Source: a virus
Reading direction: 5' to 3' (one strand)
IMG/VR virus record: IMGVR_UViG_3300020171_000100
Location: 1 to 29,809 of that record
DNA length: 29,809 nt
Shown here: positions 22,990 to 29,786 of the stretch, one piece after another
How the letters are laid out: every line of letters begins with the position of its first letter
Position numbering within the stretch: the stretch's first letter is position 1
Program-made: the position numbers and the translations under genes
Notes under the pieces: generated by a model
The model's database searches: none
What the model was told of the DNA's origin: nothing
Seen by the model: the letters and a program-made list of their open reading frames with translations, nothing else

Positions 22990-23182
22990 CGTCTGGCGGA
23001 GCCATCCCGATGAATGCGATCTGTGCGGCGGCAATACCGAAATTTTTGCCGAGGAGTCGTTGCCCGATGGATGGGGCGGCGATGGGGACAGAATGCGCTG
23101 TCTGAATTGCGGGGCTTCTGGGCAGTGGATCGTCCACGATGAGGCCGCCGCTTGGTCCGTTTGGTCGGAGGTGACAGCATGA
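22982..23182 (+). CDS. Zinc-ribbon protein
   Basis: A 66-aa protein with CDLCGG near residue 12 and CLNCGASG near residue 40, the two CxxC halves of a zinc ribbon. The C-terminal EAAAWSVWSEV is helical. It overlaps the end of the DUF5131 gene and the start of the DnaA-like gene, so all three are translated together. Small restriction-alleviation-like Lar proteins of phages have a similar zinc ribbon plus helix, so that family is a candidate. The call is tentative. Confidence 0.6.
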   Translation: MANVWRSHPDECDLCGGNTEIFAEESLPDGWGGDGDRMRCLNCGASGQWIVHDEAAAWSVWSEVTA

Positions 23183-23598
23183 GCACGATCTGGACCAAAA
23201 CGCGGCGGGAGTTGCGGGCCCGGTTGCCCTGGGGCGGGTGGGAGATGTTCGTCCGGCCTCTGCGGGTGCTCCAGGAGGATGAGGGCCGGGTGGTGCTGGG
23301 CGCGGACACGGAGCTGGGCGCGCGCATGGCCATGGACCAGTTCGGCGCCGAGATCCGCGCGGCCCTCTGCCGGGCCGCCGGGCGGGAGGTGGCCGTGGAG
23401 ATCGTCCACGCCGGCCACCCCGGCCACGTGCTCCACTACGCCGCCGACAAAACCCCGTTCCTCTCCCCCGGCCTCCAGGACCGCCCCTGCAAGGTGCTGG
23501 CCATGGCCACCGGCCCCGGACCCCGAAACGCCCTGGTGGAGCTGGACAACGGCACCCGCGTGGTGGTGCCCCGGCGGAACGCGCGGAGGGCCGCGTAA
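23179..23598 (+). CDS. Free-standing DnaA N-terminal domain (domain I) protein
   Basis: A 139-aa protein. Residues about 3-75 match DnaA domain I: IWTKTRRELRARLPWGGWEM, then FVRPLRVLQEDEGRVVLGAD, then MDQFGAEIRAALC. In host DnaA this domain self-associates and recruits helicase and DiaA-like partners. No AAA+ or DNA-binding domain follows. The C-terminal 60 residues (CKVLAMATGPGPRNALVELD) are different and beta-like. ATG 23179 overlaps the previous stop. In this early operon it may capture the host helicase or interfere with host DnaA; both are inference. Confidence 0.75.
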   Translation: MSTIWTKTRRELRARLPWGGWEMFVRPLRVLQEDEGRVVLGADTELGARMAMDQFGAEIRAALCRAAGREVAVEIVHAGHPGHVLHYAADKTPFLSPGLQDRPCKVLAMATGPGPRNALVELDNGTRVVVPRRNARRAA

Positions 23599-24024
23599 AT
23601 GGCCATGCGCGCGCCAAACAAACACGGCGTTTTTGAGGAGCCCGAGGTGGCCCTGATGGTGGGCGAACAGGTCCGCGATTTTTGCACCGTGCTGGTGGCC
23701 GAGTGGAAAGACGGGTGGAGGTGGTCCTACTCGATGGCGTGCGGGTTCCCAAACACGGGTGCCTGCGCTCCATCCTGGCTCCCGATGATGAGTCAAAAGC
23801 CGTTCTCCTCCAGGCGTCTGGCTGTGGCGGTTGCCATCGAGGAATTGGCGGCCCGGTTGGCCGAGATGGAGCGGTGTCAAGTCCGGTGGTCTCATGGCTC
23901 CTGGCGCCGGGATGAGCACCTTGCCGTTGCCCGCCGGGCACGGGCCCTGCTCAAACGGTTTTCGTCCGTGGCCGATCAGGTCACGGGGCCACGGCAGCTC
24001 TCACTTTTTGGGGAGGTGGCATGA
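23599..24024 (+). CDS. Hypothetical protein with C-terminal clamp-binding motif
   Basis: A 141-aa protein directly after the DnaA-like gene. Residues about 1-70 contain EWKDGWRWSYSMACGFPNTG, residues about 70-125 are helical (RRLAVAVAIEELAARLAEME, LAVARRARALLKRF), and residues 133-137 are QLSLF near the very end (23995-24009). QLSLF fits the consensus pentapeptide QL(S/D)LF by which partners dock on the bacterial beta sliding clamp. The next gene, overlapping by 4 bases, encodes a clamp. The rest resembles no family I recognise. It is likely a clamp-dependent factor of the phage replisome. Confidence 0.7.
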   Translation: MAMRAPNKHGVFEEPEVALMVGEQVRDFCTVLVAEWKDGWRWSYSMACGFPNTGACAPSWLPMMSQKPFSSRRLAVAVAIEELAARLAEMERCQVRWSHGSWRRDEHLAVARRARALLKRFSSVADQVTGPRQLSLFGEVA

Positions 24025-25142
24025 GGGTTTCGGTTTCGGCAAAGCGGCTGCATGAGGCGCTGGAGCGGTGTTTGCCGGTGTGCAAGGCGTCCGGGGGCAT
24101 CGAGTGGACTTCCCACGTGCTCCTGGACGCCCGGGACGGGGAGTTCTGGGTCCACGCGGACAACCTGACCCTGGCGGTTTCCGTTTTCGTCCAGGCGGAC
24201 GTGGAGCAGGACGGGCGGGCCCTCGTGCCCGGCCGCATCCTGGGCCAGGTGGCCGCGGCGGCCAACGGCGCGGTGGGGCTGGAGAGCTCCGGGAGCCGGC
24301 TGGCCGTCACGGGTTGCGGCACCTGGGACCTGGCCGGCCTGTTCGCGGACGATTTCGCCGGGAGCCTGACCTCCCCGGTGGTGGCCGCCGGCGCGGTTTC
24401 CGTGGACGGCGCGGCCCTGGCCCGGGCGGTTTCGTCCGTGTCCCGCGCATTTGGCCGGCCGGGCCAGGGGGAGACCCGGGCGCACATCGCCGGGTTCCTC
24501 CTCCAGGCTGTGGACGGGGACGCGGGCCGGAGGCTGTGGGCAACGGCAACGGACGGGCACCGGATCTGCATCGCGGACGGCGGCCCCTGGGCCGGCGGGG
24601 ATCTGTGCGTGGTGCCGCCCAAGGCGGCCGCCCAGGCCCTCCACGATCTCCTGGAGTCCGGCCCCGTGTCCCTGGCGGTGGAGGGCTCGTTCCTCCGGGC
24701 CGTGGGCCACGAGGCCGCCCTGGGCATCCGCCTGGTGGCCGGCCAGTTTCCGGATTGCTCCTCGTTCCTCCCGGGGGTGGCCCTTGGGCGCGGAACGACG
24801 GCGCCCGGGGAGCTGGCGGCCGCCATGCGCCGTGCCGGCCTGGTGCTCTCGGACAAGCACCCCGGAGCGGTCCTGGCCGCCGGGGACGGACAGGCCGTGA
24901 TCACGGCCGTAAACCCCGACCTGGGCGAGTGCGTGTCCCGGTGCCCGGTGGAGTGGACCGGAGAGCCCATCCCCGGCCTGGTGTACAACCTCAAATTTTT
25001 GGCGGACGGCGTGGCCGCGGCCGACTCGGACCCCGTGGCCATTCAGTACGAAGGCCCGGACCGCCCCCTGTTCCTCCTGCCGGCGGGCGACCGGGAGTGG
25101 TTCTGCGTGTTCGGGGTGATGCCCATGGCGATGGAGAGATGA
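24021..25142 (+). CDS. dnaN: Beta sliding clamp, DnaN family
   Basis: A 373-aa ring subunit that tethers DNA polymerase III to DNA. Features match bacterial DnaN (366 aa in E. coli). They are ATDGHR at residues 176-181, the FPDCSSFLP block at 243-251, YNLKFLADGV at 322-331, and the C-terminus VMPMAMER at 366-373. In E. coli the TDGHR and MPM residues line the pocket that binds QLxLF motifs, and here both are kept, so the pocket should work. ATG 24021 overlaps the previous TGA. Phage clamps of DnaN type are uncommon. Sequence divergence from the host is suggested but not tested. Confidence 0.9.
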   Translation: MRVSVSAKRLHEALERCLPVCKASGGIEWTSHVLLDARDGEFWVHADNLTLAVSVFVQADVEQDGRALVPGRILGQVAAAANGAVGLESSGSRLAVTGCGTWDLAGLFADDFAGSLTSPVVAAGAVSVDGAALARAVSSVSRAFGRPGQGETRAHIAGFLLQAVDGDAGRRLWATATDGHRICIADGGPWAGGDLCVVPPKAAAQALHDLLESGPVSLAVEGSFLRAVGHEAALGIRLVAGQFPDCSSFLPGVALGRGTTAPGELAAAMRRAGLVLSDKHPGAVLAAGDGQAVITAVNPDLGECVSRCPVEWTGEPIPGLVYNLKFLADGVAAADSDPVAIQYEGPDRPLFLLPAGDREWFCVFGVMPMAMER

Positions 25143-25537
25143 CCTTGCCCCTTTCCCCTGATCGGAATACGATGGACCGGATTTCCCCCTTGAAAATTTC
25201 TGACGTGGCCCGGATCATGGGCATGAGCGCGCGGTGGGTGTACGACCACGCCGCGGAGCTGAACGGCGTCAAGATTGGGCGGAACTGGTTTTTCACCGAG
25301 CTGGGGTTGGCGGATGCCTTACAAGGAAAAAACGGGCGGCTGGCGGGGCGTGGTGAAATCGGGCGGGGAGAGGATCACCCGGCGGTTTGCCACCAAACGG
25401 GATGCGGGCGAGTGGGAGCGCGCCGAGCGAAAACGGCGGGACGCCGGCGCTCCGCTGATCCGTTTGGGATTTTTGGACCTGTCCACGAAGTACCTGGAGT
25501 TCACGGCTGCGCGGTTCGTGGGGAAAACCCACAATGA
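25139..25537 (+). CDS. Helix-turn-helix protein, excisionase candidate, overlapping the integrase
   Basis: The N-terminal 60 residues contain a MerR/excisionase-type HTH: LKISDVARIMGMSARWVYDH, then GVKIGRNWFFTELGLADALQ. ATG 25139 overlaps the clamp stop (ATGA); ATG 25172 is an alternative. The zero frame stays open to 25537, giving 132 aa, but the last 67 or so codons overlap the integrase gene and look like antisense-grade shadow. At 25327-25333 lies A-AAA-AAC, a -1 slippery heptamer in this frame; slipping would give a 72-aa protein ending at 25356. Neighbour logic supports excisionase. The true C-terminus is unclear. Confidence 0.6.
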   Translation: MTLPLSPDRNTMDRISPLKISDVARIMGMSARWVYDHAAELNGVKIGRNWFFTELGLADALQGKNGRLAGRGEIGRGEDHPAVCHQTGCGRVGARRAKTAGRRRSADPFGIFGPVHEVPGVHGCAVRGENPQ

Positions 25538-26366
25538 AAAACTCCATATCATCCGCGAGTTTGGGTCTTTCCTTGGCGGGGACATGGACGCCGAGGCCGT
25601 CACCCCGGCCCAGGTCAACGACTACATGCTTGAAATCAGCCGGTCCCGGAGCCCCAACGCGGCCAACAAGCACCGGAAGAACCTTTCCGCCATGTGGACA
25701 TGGGGCATCAAGATCCTTGGCCTGGAATCCAACCCTTGGCAAAAGACCGAAAAGTTCACGCATGAACGATCCAAAAAATATATCCCGCCAAGGGAAGACA
25801 TTCTACGTGTCCTTGCCGTGTCCTCTGGCGAAGATCGGGTCATGCTTTTGTGCTACCTCAACACGGGGGCCAGGAGGACGGAAGTCTTTCGCCTCCGGTG
25901 GGATGACGTGGACTTCGCCCATCGGCGCATCCGCCTTTGGACCAGGAAGACCCGGGGCGGTGCATGGCGCGAAGACTGGCTCCCCCTTTCGGCCCAACTC
26001 CATGATTCTCTGGAGTGGTGGCGGGCCAACACCCCTTTCCCGGAAAGCGAGTTCGTCTTTGTGGCCCGTCACCGGAGATACAAGGGGGAGCCTTTCCGGG
26101 ATTATCGGATGTGGATTCAACGGCTTTGCGAACGTGCCGGGGTGGAGCGGTTCGGTTATCATGCCCTTCGGCACCATGTCGCCTCTTTCCTGGCTGACGA
26201 AGGTGTCCCCATGCGGCGAATCCAGGAAGTCCTCCGGCACCAACGACTCAGCACCACAGAAGGATATTTGCACGGCCTCGGGCGCGACCTCTCGGACACC
26301 ATGGAAATTCTCGGGACACATAGCGGGACACACGACAAAAAAAAGGGGCCAGCCGAAAACGGCTAA
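25314..26366 (+). CDS. int: Tyrosine recombinase (phage integrase)
   Basis: A 350-aa integrase. ATG 25314 begins MPYKEKTGGWRGVVKSGG, a typical N-terminal DNA-arm domain. The core-binding region follows at about 55-150. Catalytic residues fit the family: Arg in TGARRTEV (187 or 188), Lys 212, His283-x-x-Arg286 in YHALRHH, His309, and nucleophile Tyr318 in EGYLHG. The C-terminal tail ILGTHSGTHDKKKGPAENG is unusual: its codons carry two GGGACACA direct repeats and a terminator on the opposite strand. The attachment core begins 15 bp after the stop. The gene overlaps the HTH gene. Confidence 0.92.
   Translation: MPYKEKTGGWRGVVKSGGERITRRFATKRDAGEWERAERKRRDAGAPLIRLGFLDLSTKYLEFTAARFVGKTHNEKLHIIREFGSFLGGDMDAEAVTPAQVNDYMLEISRSRSPNAANKHRKNLSAMWTWGIKILGLESNPWQKTEKFTHERSKKYIPPREDILRVLAVSSGEDRVMLLCYLNTGARRTEVFRLRWDDVDFAHRRIRLWTRKTRGGAWREDWLPLSAQLHDSLEWWRANTPFPESEFVFVARHRRYKGEPFRDYRMWIQRLCERAGVERFGYHALRHHVASFLADEGVPMRRIQEVLRHQRLSTTEGYLHGLGRDLSDTMEILGTHSGTHDKKKGPAENG
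26313..26332 (+). repeat. Putative left arm-type integrase sites
   Basis: GGGACACA occurs at 26313-26320 and 26325-26332, exactly 12 bp apart, inside the end of the integrase gene. A weaker CGGACACC is at 26293-26300. The same GGGACAC pair with the same 12-bp spacing lies on the other side of the tRNA core. Confidence 0.6.
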
Positions 26367-26370
26367 CCCC
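26337..26370 (-). terminator. Rho-independent terminator on the minus strand, inside the integrase 3' end
   Basis: On the minus strand GGGGTTAGCCG (26370-26360) pairs with CGGCTGGCCCC (26355-26345) around TTTT, 11 bp with two G-U pairs, followed by eight Ts (26344-26337). This is a textbook terminator lying just after the tRNA 3' end. On the plus strand the same hairpin encloses the integrase stop codon. Confidence 0.8.
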
Positions 26371-26380
26371 TTGATTTCTA

Positions 26381-26428
26381 TGGCGGGGACGACGAGACTT
26401 GAACTCGCGACCTCCGGCTTGACAGGCC
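26381..26428 (-). other. Attachment core: 3' end of a tRNA-Asp (GTC) gene, probable attP
   Basis: On the minus strand this reads from the anticodon loop CTGTCAA (anticodon GTC) through variable loop, T-arm GCGAG-TTCAAGT-CTCGT, acceptor CGTCCCC, discriminator G and CCA. That is the 3' half of tRNA-Asp; no 5' half follows, so it is not a full tRNA gene. Phages often carry such a segment as core so the tRNA is rebuilt on integration. Phage-type genes on both sides point to attP, not attL or attR. Confidence 0.75.
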
Positions 26429-26530
26429 TGTGCGCAACTTTTCGTAAACACGTAAATACATTGATTTCAAAGGGATACGTTGCGGTGCGGAGTTGGCTTT
26501 CGCGCCGTTATGTGTCCTTTTTTTGTTCTG

Positions 26531-26549
26531 GGGACACCAAAAGGGACAC
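26531..26549 (+). repeat. Putative right arm-type integrase sites
   Basis: GGGACACC occurs at 26531-26538 and 26543-26550, 12 bp apart, mirroring the left pair in spacing and orientation. They lie about 100 bp to the right of the tRNA-like core, just before the ribosome site of the primase gene. The stretch 26430-26530 between holds no gene and is AT-rich. Confidence 0.6.
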
Positions 26550-26560
26550 CAGGAGTAACC

Positions 26561-29047
26561 ATGGGGTGGGCGGCTGAAAATCTCTCCGCGGATGAGCGGT
26601 TGGTCATTGCCGGCGGATTGTTTCGGGTGGACGACCGGGCAAGCACCGGGGCCGAGGTCCGGGGGCATTGTCCGTTCCATGAGGATGCCAACCCGAGTTT
26701 TGCCTACAACCTGGACAAGGATGTGTGGGGCTGTCTGAACGCCGGGTGTCCCGGGCACGCCGGGGGGGACCTGGTGGCGCTGTTTGCCCGGACCGCCGGG
26801 CTGGGGGACCGGGCCGGGTTCATCGAGTTCAAGGACCGGTTCGCGCCGGACCATGGGGGGAATGGGAACGGCCGGGGGGCCCGTGGGAATGGTGGGGGCG
26901 GCGCCGGTGGAAATGGAGGGGGGAAAATCCCCCCCGGGCCCCCTTTGTCAAAGGGGGATGGTGACGGCGGCGCCGGCGGAAAGGCGGGGAAGGTTCCGCC
27001 TTTTTCGGATCTGGCGGCCGCCCTGGCCAAGATGGACCCCCTCCCCCCGGAGTGGGTGGCCCGGCTGGAGCGGGAGCGCGGGTGGACCGCCGAGGGCATC
27101 GAGCGGCTGGGGATCCGGCTTTTGACCTGGTTCCCGGACCGGGAAGGCGGTTTGACCCGGGCCCGCAAGGCGGACCGGTTGGCCATCCCGGTTTTCGGGC
27201 ATGACGGCGCCCTGGTCAATATCCTGCGGTACAAGCCCTGGGACCGGCGCACCTTTGAGGACGGCCGCCAGGAGGCCAAAATCTTTTCCTGGGGGGAAGG
27301 GTTCGGGCGGGCCCGGTTGTTTCCGCTCCAGGTCCTGGCCCCCTCCCCTTCCCCCTCCCCCATCCTCCTGGCCGAGGGAGTTCCGGACGCCATCTGCGCC
27401 TTTTGCCAGGGGTTCAACGCCCTGACCCAGACCTCCAAGACCAAAGCGGCAAACTGGCCGGCCCCGGACATCGAGGTTTTCCGCGGGCGCGAGGTGGTGA
27501 TCGCCTACGACGCGGACCAGCCCGGGGACGAATACGCGGCCCAGGCGGCGGCGGCCCTCCGGGACCGGGCCGGGGTCTCGCCCAGGATTTTGACCTGGCC
27601 GGATTCCATGGGCCGGGATCCGGAGACCGGCAAGTGGCCGGAAAAGCACGGCCAGGATCTGACAGACTTCATTGTCCGCCACGGGAAAACGGCGGCGGAT
27701 CTGCGGGAGCTGGTGGGCGTGGCCCCGGGGATGGATTCGGCGCCGGCGGTGCTGGAATCGCCCATCCGGTTTTTCGAGCGGGGCATGAACGACCGGCTTT
27801 CGTTCAAACCCATCCTCCTGTCCAGGGAGATCATGGAGCGGGAGCGGCTGGTGAAGGACCCGAAAACCGGGGTGCTGTACCGGTGGGACGGGCGGGTCTG
27901 GGAGCCCTGGGACCCGTCCAGGGTGGAGAGCGTGGCCACCCTGATGCTGGGCAACGAATACAACCAGGGGCGCGTGGTGGACGCCAGGCGCGGCGTGGAG
28001 TGGCTGTGCTCGCTGCCCGATGGCCGGGAGATGGACGACCGGCCCCACCTTTTGACCTGCGAGAACGGGACCCTGGACCTCCGGGACCTGACCCTGCACC
28101 CCCACAACCCGGACGATTTCTCCACGTTCTGCATGGCCGTGCCCTATTCCCGGGACGCGGGCATCCCCAACGCCTGGTGGCGGTATCTGGGGGAGACGGT
28201 CCAGGACGAAGGGCCGGCCATGGTGCTCCAGGAGTTCATGGGCTCGTGTTTCCTCCGGGAGACGGCCATGGCCCGGTGCCTGTTCCTGCATGGGCCGGGA
28301 AGCGACGGGAAAAGTTTGTTCATCAAAATTTTGCAGGCCCTGGTGGGGGAGAAAAACACGGCGGCCGTGGGGTTCGCGGACCTGGACAAGGAGTTTTCCC
28401 GGGTGGGGCTTTACCGCAAATGGCTGAACGCCGGGACCGAGATCCCCTCTGACCCCATGGGGTCTAGCGCGTTCAAGGCCCTGGTGACCGGGGACCCGAT
28501 CCGGGCCGCCTACAAGGGGCATGACGGGTTCGAGTTCGTGAGTCACGCCAAGATGATTTTTGCCATGAACCGGCTGCCCAGGATCCTGGACCATTCGGAC
28601 GGGCTTTACAGGCGGATCATCATCGTGCCGTTCAAGCGGCAGTTTTTGGGCAAGGACGCGGACCCGGACCTGGAGGGCAAGCTCCTGGCCGAGCTGCCCG
28701 GGATCTTCCTGTGGGCCCTGGAGGGATACCGCCGGCTGGTGGAGCGCCGGGCGTGGACCGAGTGCGAGGAGACCTCCCAGGCCATGCTGGAGTACCGCAA
28801 GATCAACTCCAACATCCTGGCGTTCGTGGATGAGCAATGCGTGTTCGGAGATGGGTTCACCGTGGAAAAGGCCAAGCTGTACTCCAAATACCGGGAGTGG
28901 TGCGGCGAGAACGGGAACCGGCCCATGAGCAACGGGAATTTTTTCATGGAGCTGTATTCGGCCAAGGCCACCGTCCGGGCGGCCAGGCTGCGCATAGGAG
29001 AGGCCCGGTTGCAGGTTGTCGAGGGGCTGACCCTGGCGGAAGGATAG
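26561..29047 (+). CDS. Primase-helicase fusion (CHC2, TOPRIM, SF3)
   Basis: An 828-aa replication protein. Start 26561 has AGGAG at 26551-26555; the open frame extends upstream but only through the arm-repeat region. Zinc-finger primase CHC2 has C37, H40, C58, C63. TOPRIM has E272 (AEGVPDA) and D317, D319 (YDADQPGD). A D5_N-like region follows, then SF3 helicase with Walker A GPGSDGKS (578-585) and FAMNRLPR (667-674), ending in RRIIIVPF. Residues about 99-142 are a Gly-rich linker partly made by dispersed repeat copy C. The layout is like phage P4 alpha, which primes and unwinds at iterons. An iteron field lies just downstream. Confidence 0.92.
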   Translation: MGWAAENLSADERLVIAGGLFRVDDRASTGAEVRGHCPFHEDANPSFAYNLDKDVWGCLNAGCPGHAGGDLVALFARTAGLGDRAGFIEFKDRFAPDHGGNGNGRGARGNGGGGAGGNGGGKIPPGPPLSKGDGDGGAGGKAGKVPPFSDLAAALAKMDPLPPEWVARLERERGWTAEGIERLGIRLLTWFPDREGGLTRARKADRLAIPVFGHDGALVNILRYKPWDRRTFEDGRQEAKIFSWGEGFGRARLFPLQVLAPSPSPSPILLAEGVPDAICAFCQGFNALTQTSKTKAANWPAPDIEVFRGREVVIAYDADQPGDEYAAQAAAALRDRAGVSPRILTWPDSMGRDPETGKWPEKHGQDLTDFIVRHGKTAADLRELVGVAPGMDSAPAVLESPIRFFERGMNDRLSFKPILLSREIMERERLVKDPKTGVLYRWDGRVWEPWDPSRVESVATLMLGNEYNQGRVVDARRGVEWLCSLPDGREMDDRPHLLTCENGTLDLRDLTLHPHNPDDFSTFCMAVPYSRDAGIPNAWWRYLGETVQDEGPAMVLQEFMGSCFLRETAMARCLFLHGPGSDGKSLFIKILQALVGEKNTAAVGFADLDKEFSRVGLYRKWLNAGTEIPSDPMGSSAFKALVTGDPIRAAYKGHDGFEFVSHAKMIFAMNRLPRILDHSDGLYRRIIIVPFKRQFLGKDADPDLEGKLLAELPGIFLWALEGYRRLVERRAWTECEETSQAMLEYRKINSNILAFVDEQCVFGDGFTVEKAKLYSKYREWCGENGNRPMSNGNFFMELYSAKATVRAARLRIGEARLQVVEGLTLAEG
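26924..26961 (+). repeat. Dispersed palindromic repeat, copy C (inside the primase linker)
   Basis: AAAATCCCCCCC, then the hairpin CCCCCTTT-GTC-AAAGGGGG. It is read in frame as KIPPGPPLSKGDG in the linker between the zinc finger and the TOPRIM domain. Confidence 0.8.
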
Positions 29048-29052
29048 GCGGC

Positions 29053-29433
29053 ATGAAACGGAACACGGGCGCGCACATCGAGGGTTTGGCCGAATCCGCG
29101 ACCACCCCTGTTTTTTGGAGGCGGTTTGGGATCCCCCGCACCCCCTCTTTGGGTTCCGCCGCCGCGGTGGTCAGGGTGCTGTCCAGGGCGAGGTCAGGGC
29201 ATGGTCAGGGCGGGGCTGGTTGCGGAGAGCAAGGCCCGGCAAGGGTTTCGGCTGGTGGTCAGGGGTGGTCAGGGTCAAAACCGAAACCCGCGCATGTGGG
29301 CGCGCGCGTGTGCGTGAGTCTCAACAACTCATCACGAACAGAGTGCGGTTTTGCCCTGGACGCCCTGACCACCCCTGGTTGCGCTGGCTCTGCGCCGTTT
29401 TTTTGCCCTGACCATACTCTGACCAACCCCTGA
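29053..29433 (+). CDS. Doubtful small reading frame across the origin region
   Basis: ATG 29053 comes 5 bp after the primase stop, after a weak GGATAGGCGG. The first 30 residues (KRNTGAHIEGLAESATTPVF) could be a real short protein, but the remainder (SGHGQGGAGCGEQGPARV and onward) is encoded by the GGTCAGGG iterons and looks non-coding. The frame may be fortuitous, or only its start translated. It is listed so the stretch is covered. Confidence 0.25.
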   Translation: MKRNTGAHIEGLAESATTPVFWRRFGIPRTPSLGSAAAVVRVLSRARSGHGQGGAGCGEQGPARVSAGGQGWSGSKPKPAHVGARVCVSLNNSSRTECGFALDALTTPGCAGSAPFFCPDHTLTNP

Positions 29434-29435
29434 CC
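29169..29435. other. Iteron field, probable replication origin
   Basis: GGTCAGGG is repeated at 29169, 29192, 29203, 29257 and 29267. Its inverted form CCCTGACC is at 29363, 29406 and 29428, with a one-mismatch copy at 29417. Spacings (23, 11, 54, 10; 43, 11, 11) keep roughly helical phase. Between the two blocks, CAAAACCG (29276-29283) faces CGGTTTTG (29346-29353), a near-perfect dyad. It lies immediately after the primase-helicase gene, as in P4-type replicons. Confidence 0.7.
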
Positions 29436-29450
29436 GGAAAGGAAAAGAGA

Positions 29451-29786
29451 ATGGGATGGAATGAATTACCGGGAACCGGCGGGATGCCCGAGAGGAAACC
29501 CGAGGCCGCGTGGAGGGCTCTCCCGGCGGTGGTGGCGTTGTCGGAGGCTGTCCAGGCCCTCCGGTCCACGGGACAGCGGGTGGAGCTGACCAAGAGGCCG
29601 GGCGGGTTCGGCGTGAGTATCCGCCCGGGAGTGGCCGCGCCCGGGAATGGAGACCAGGCGCGGAGGCAGTTGGAGTTGCTGGGGGAAATCGCGGAGCGGC
29701 TGGAGGATGCCCGGGATGACCTGGCGAGGCTGGAGGCGGCGGGGGTGCGGGTGGTCCCGGCGGGGCGCGGGTCCTTTTGGGCGTAA
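29451..29786 (+). CDS. Hypothetical protein after the origin
   Basis: A 111-aa protein from ATG 29451 with AAAGGA at 29438-29443. Residues about 15-45 are helical (KPEAAWRALPAVVALSEAVQ). Residues about 65-100 form a charged coiled-coil (RRQLELLGEIAERLEDARDD, LARLEAAGVRV). No motif or membrane segment is seen. The position after a primase-origin block suggests an early regulator. The window ends 23 bp later. Confidence 0.6.
   Translation: MGWNELPGTGGMPERKPEAAWRALPAVVALSEAVQALRSTGQRVELTKRPGGFGVSIRPGVAAPGNGDQARRQLELLGEIAERLEDARDDLARLEAAGVRVVPAGRGSFWA

Noticed and set aside
26381-26455. A complete tRNA gene on the minus strand
   Set aside because: Only the anticodon-loop to CCA half fits. The bases to the right do not form a D-arm or the matching 5' acceptor strand, so it is an attachment core and not a full tRNA.
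26561-29786. Host DNA or a second element to the right of the attachment core
   Set aside because: The primase-helicase and origin are phage-type replication genes with the same strand and base composition as the left side, and no second integrase is present. A separate element cannot be fully excluded.
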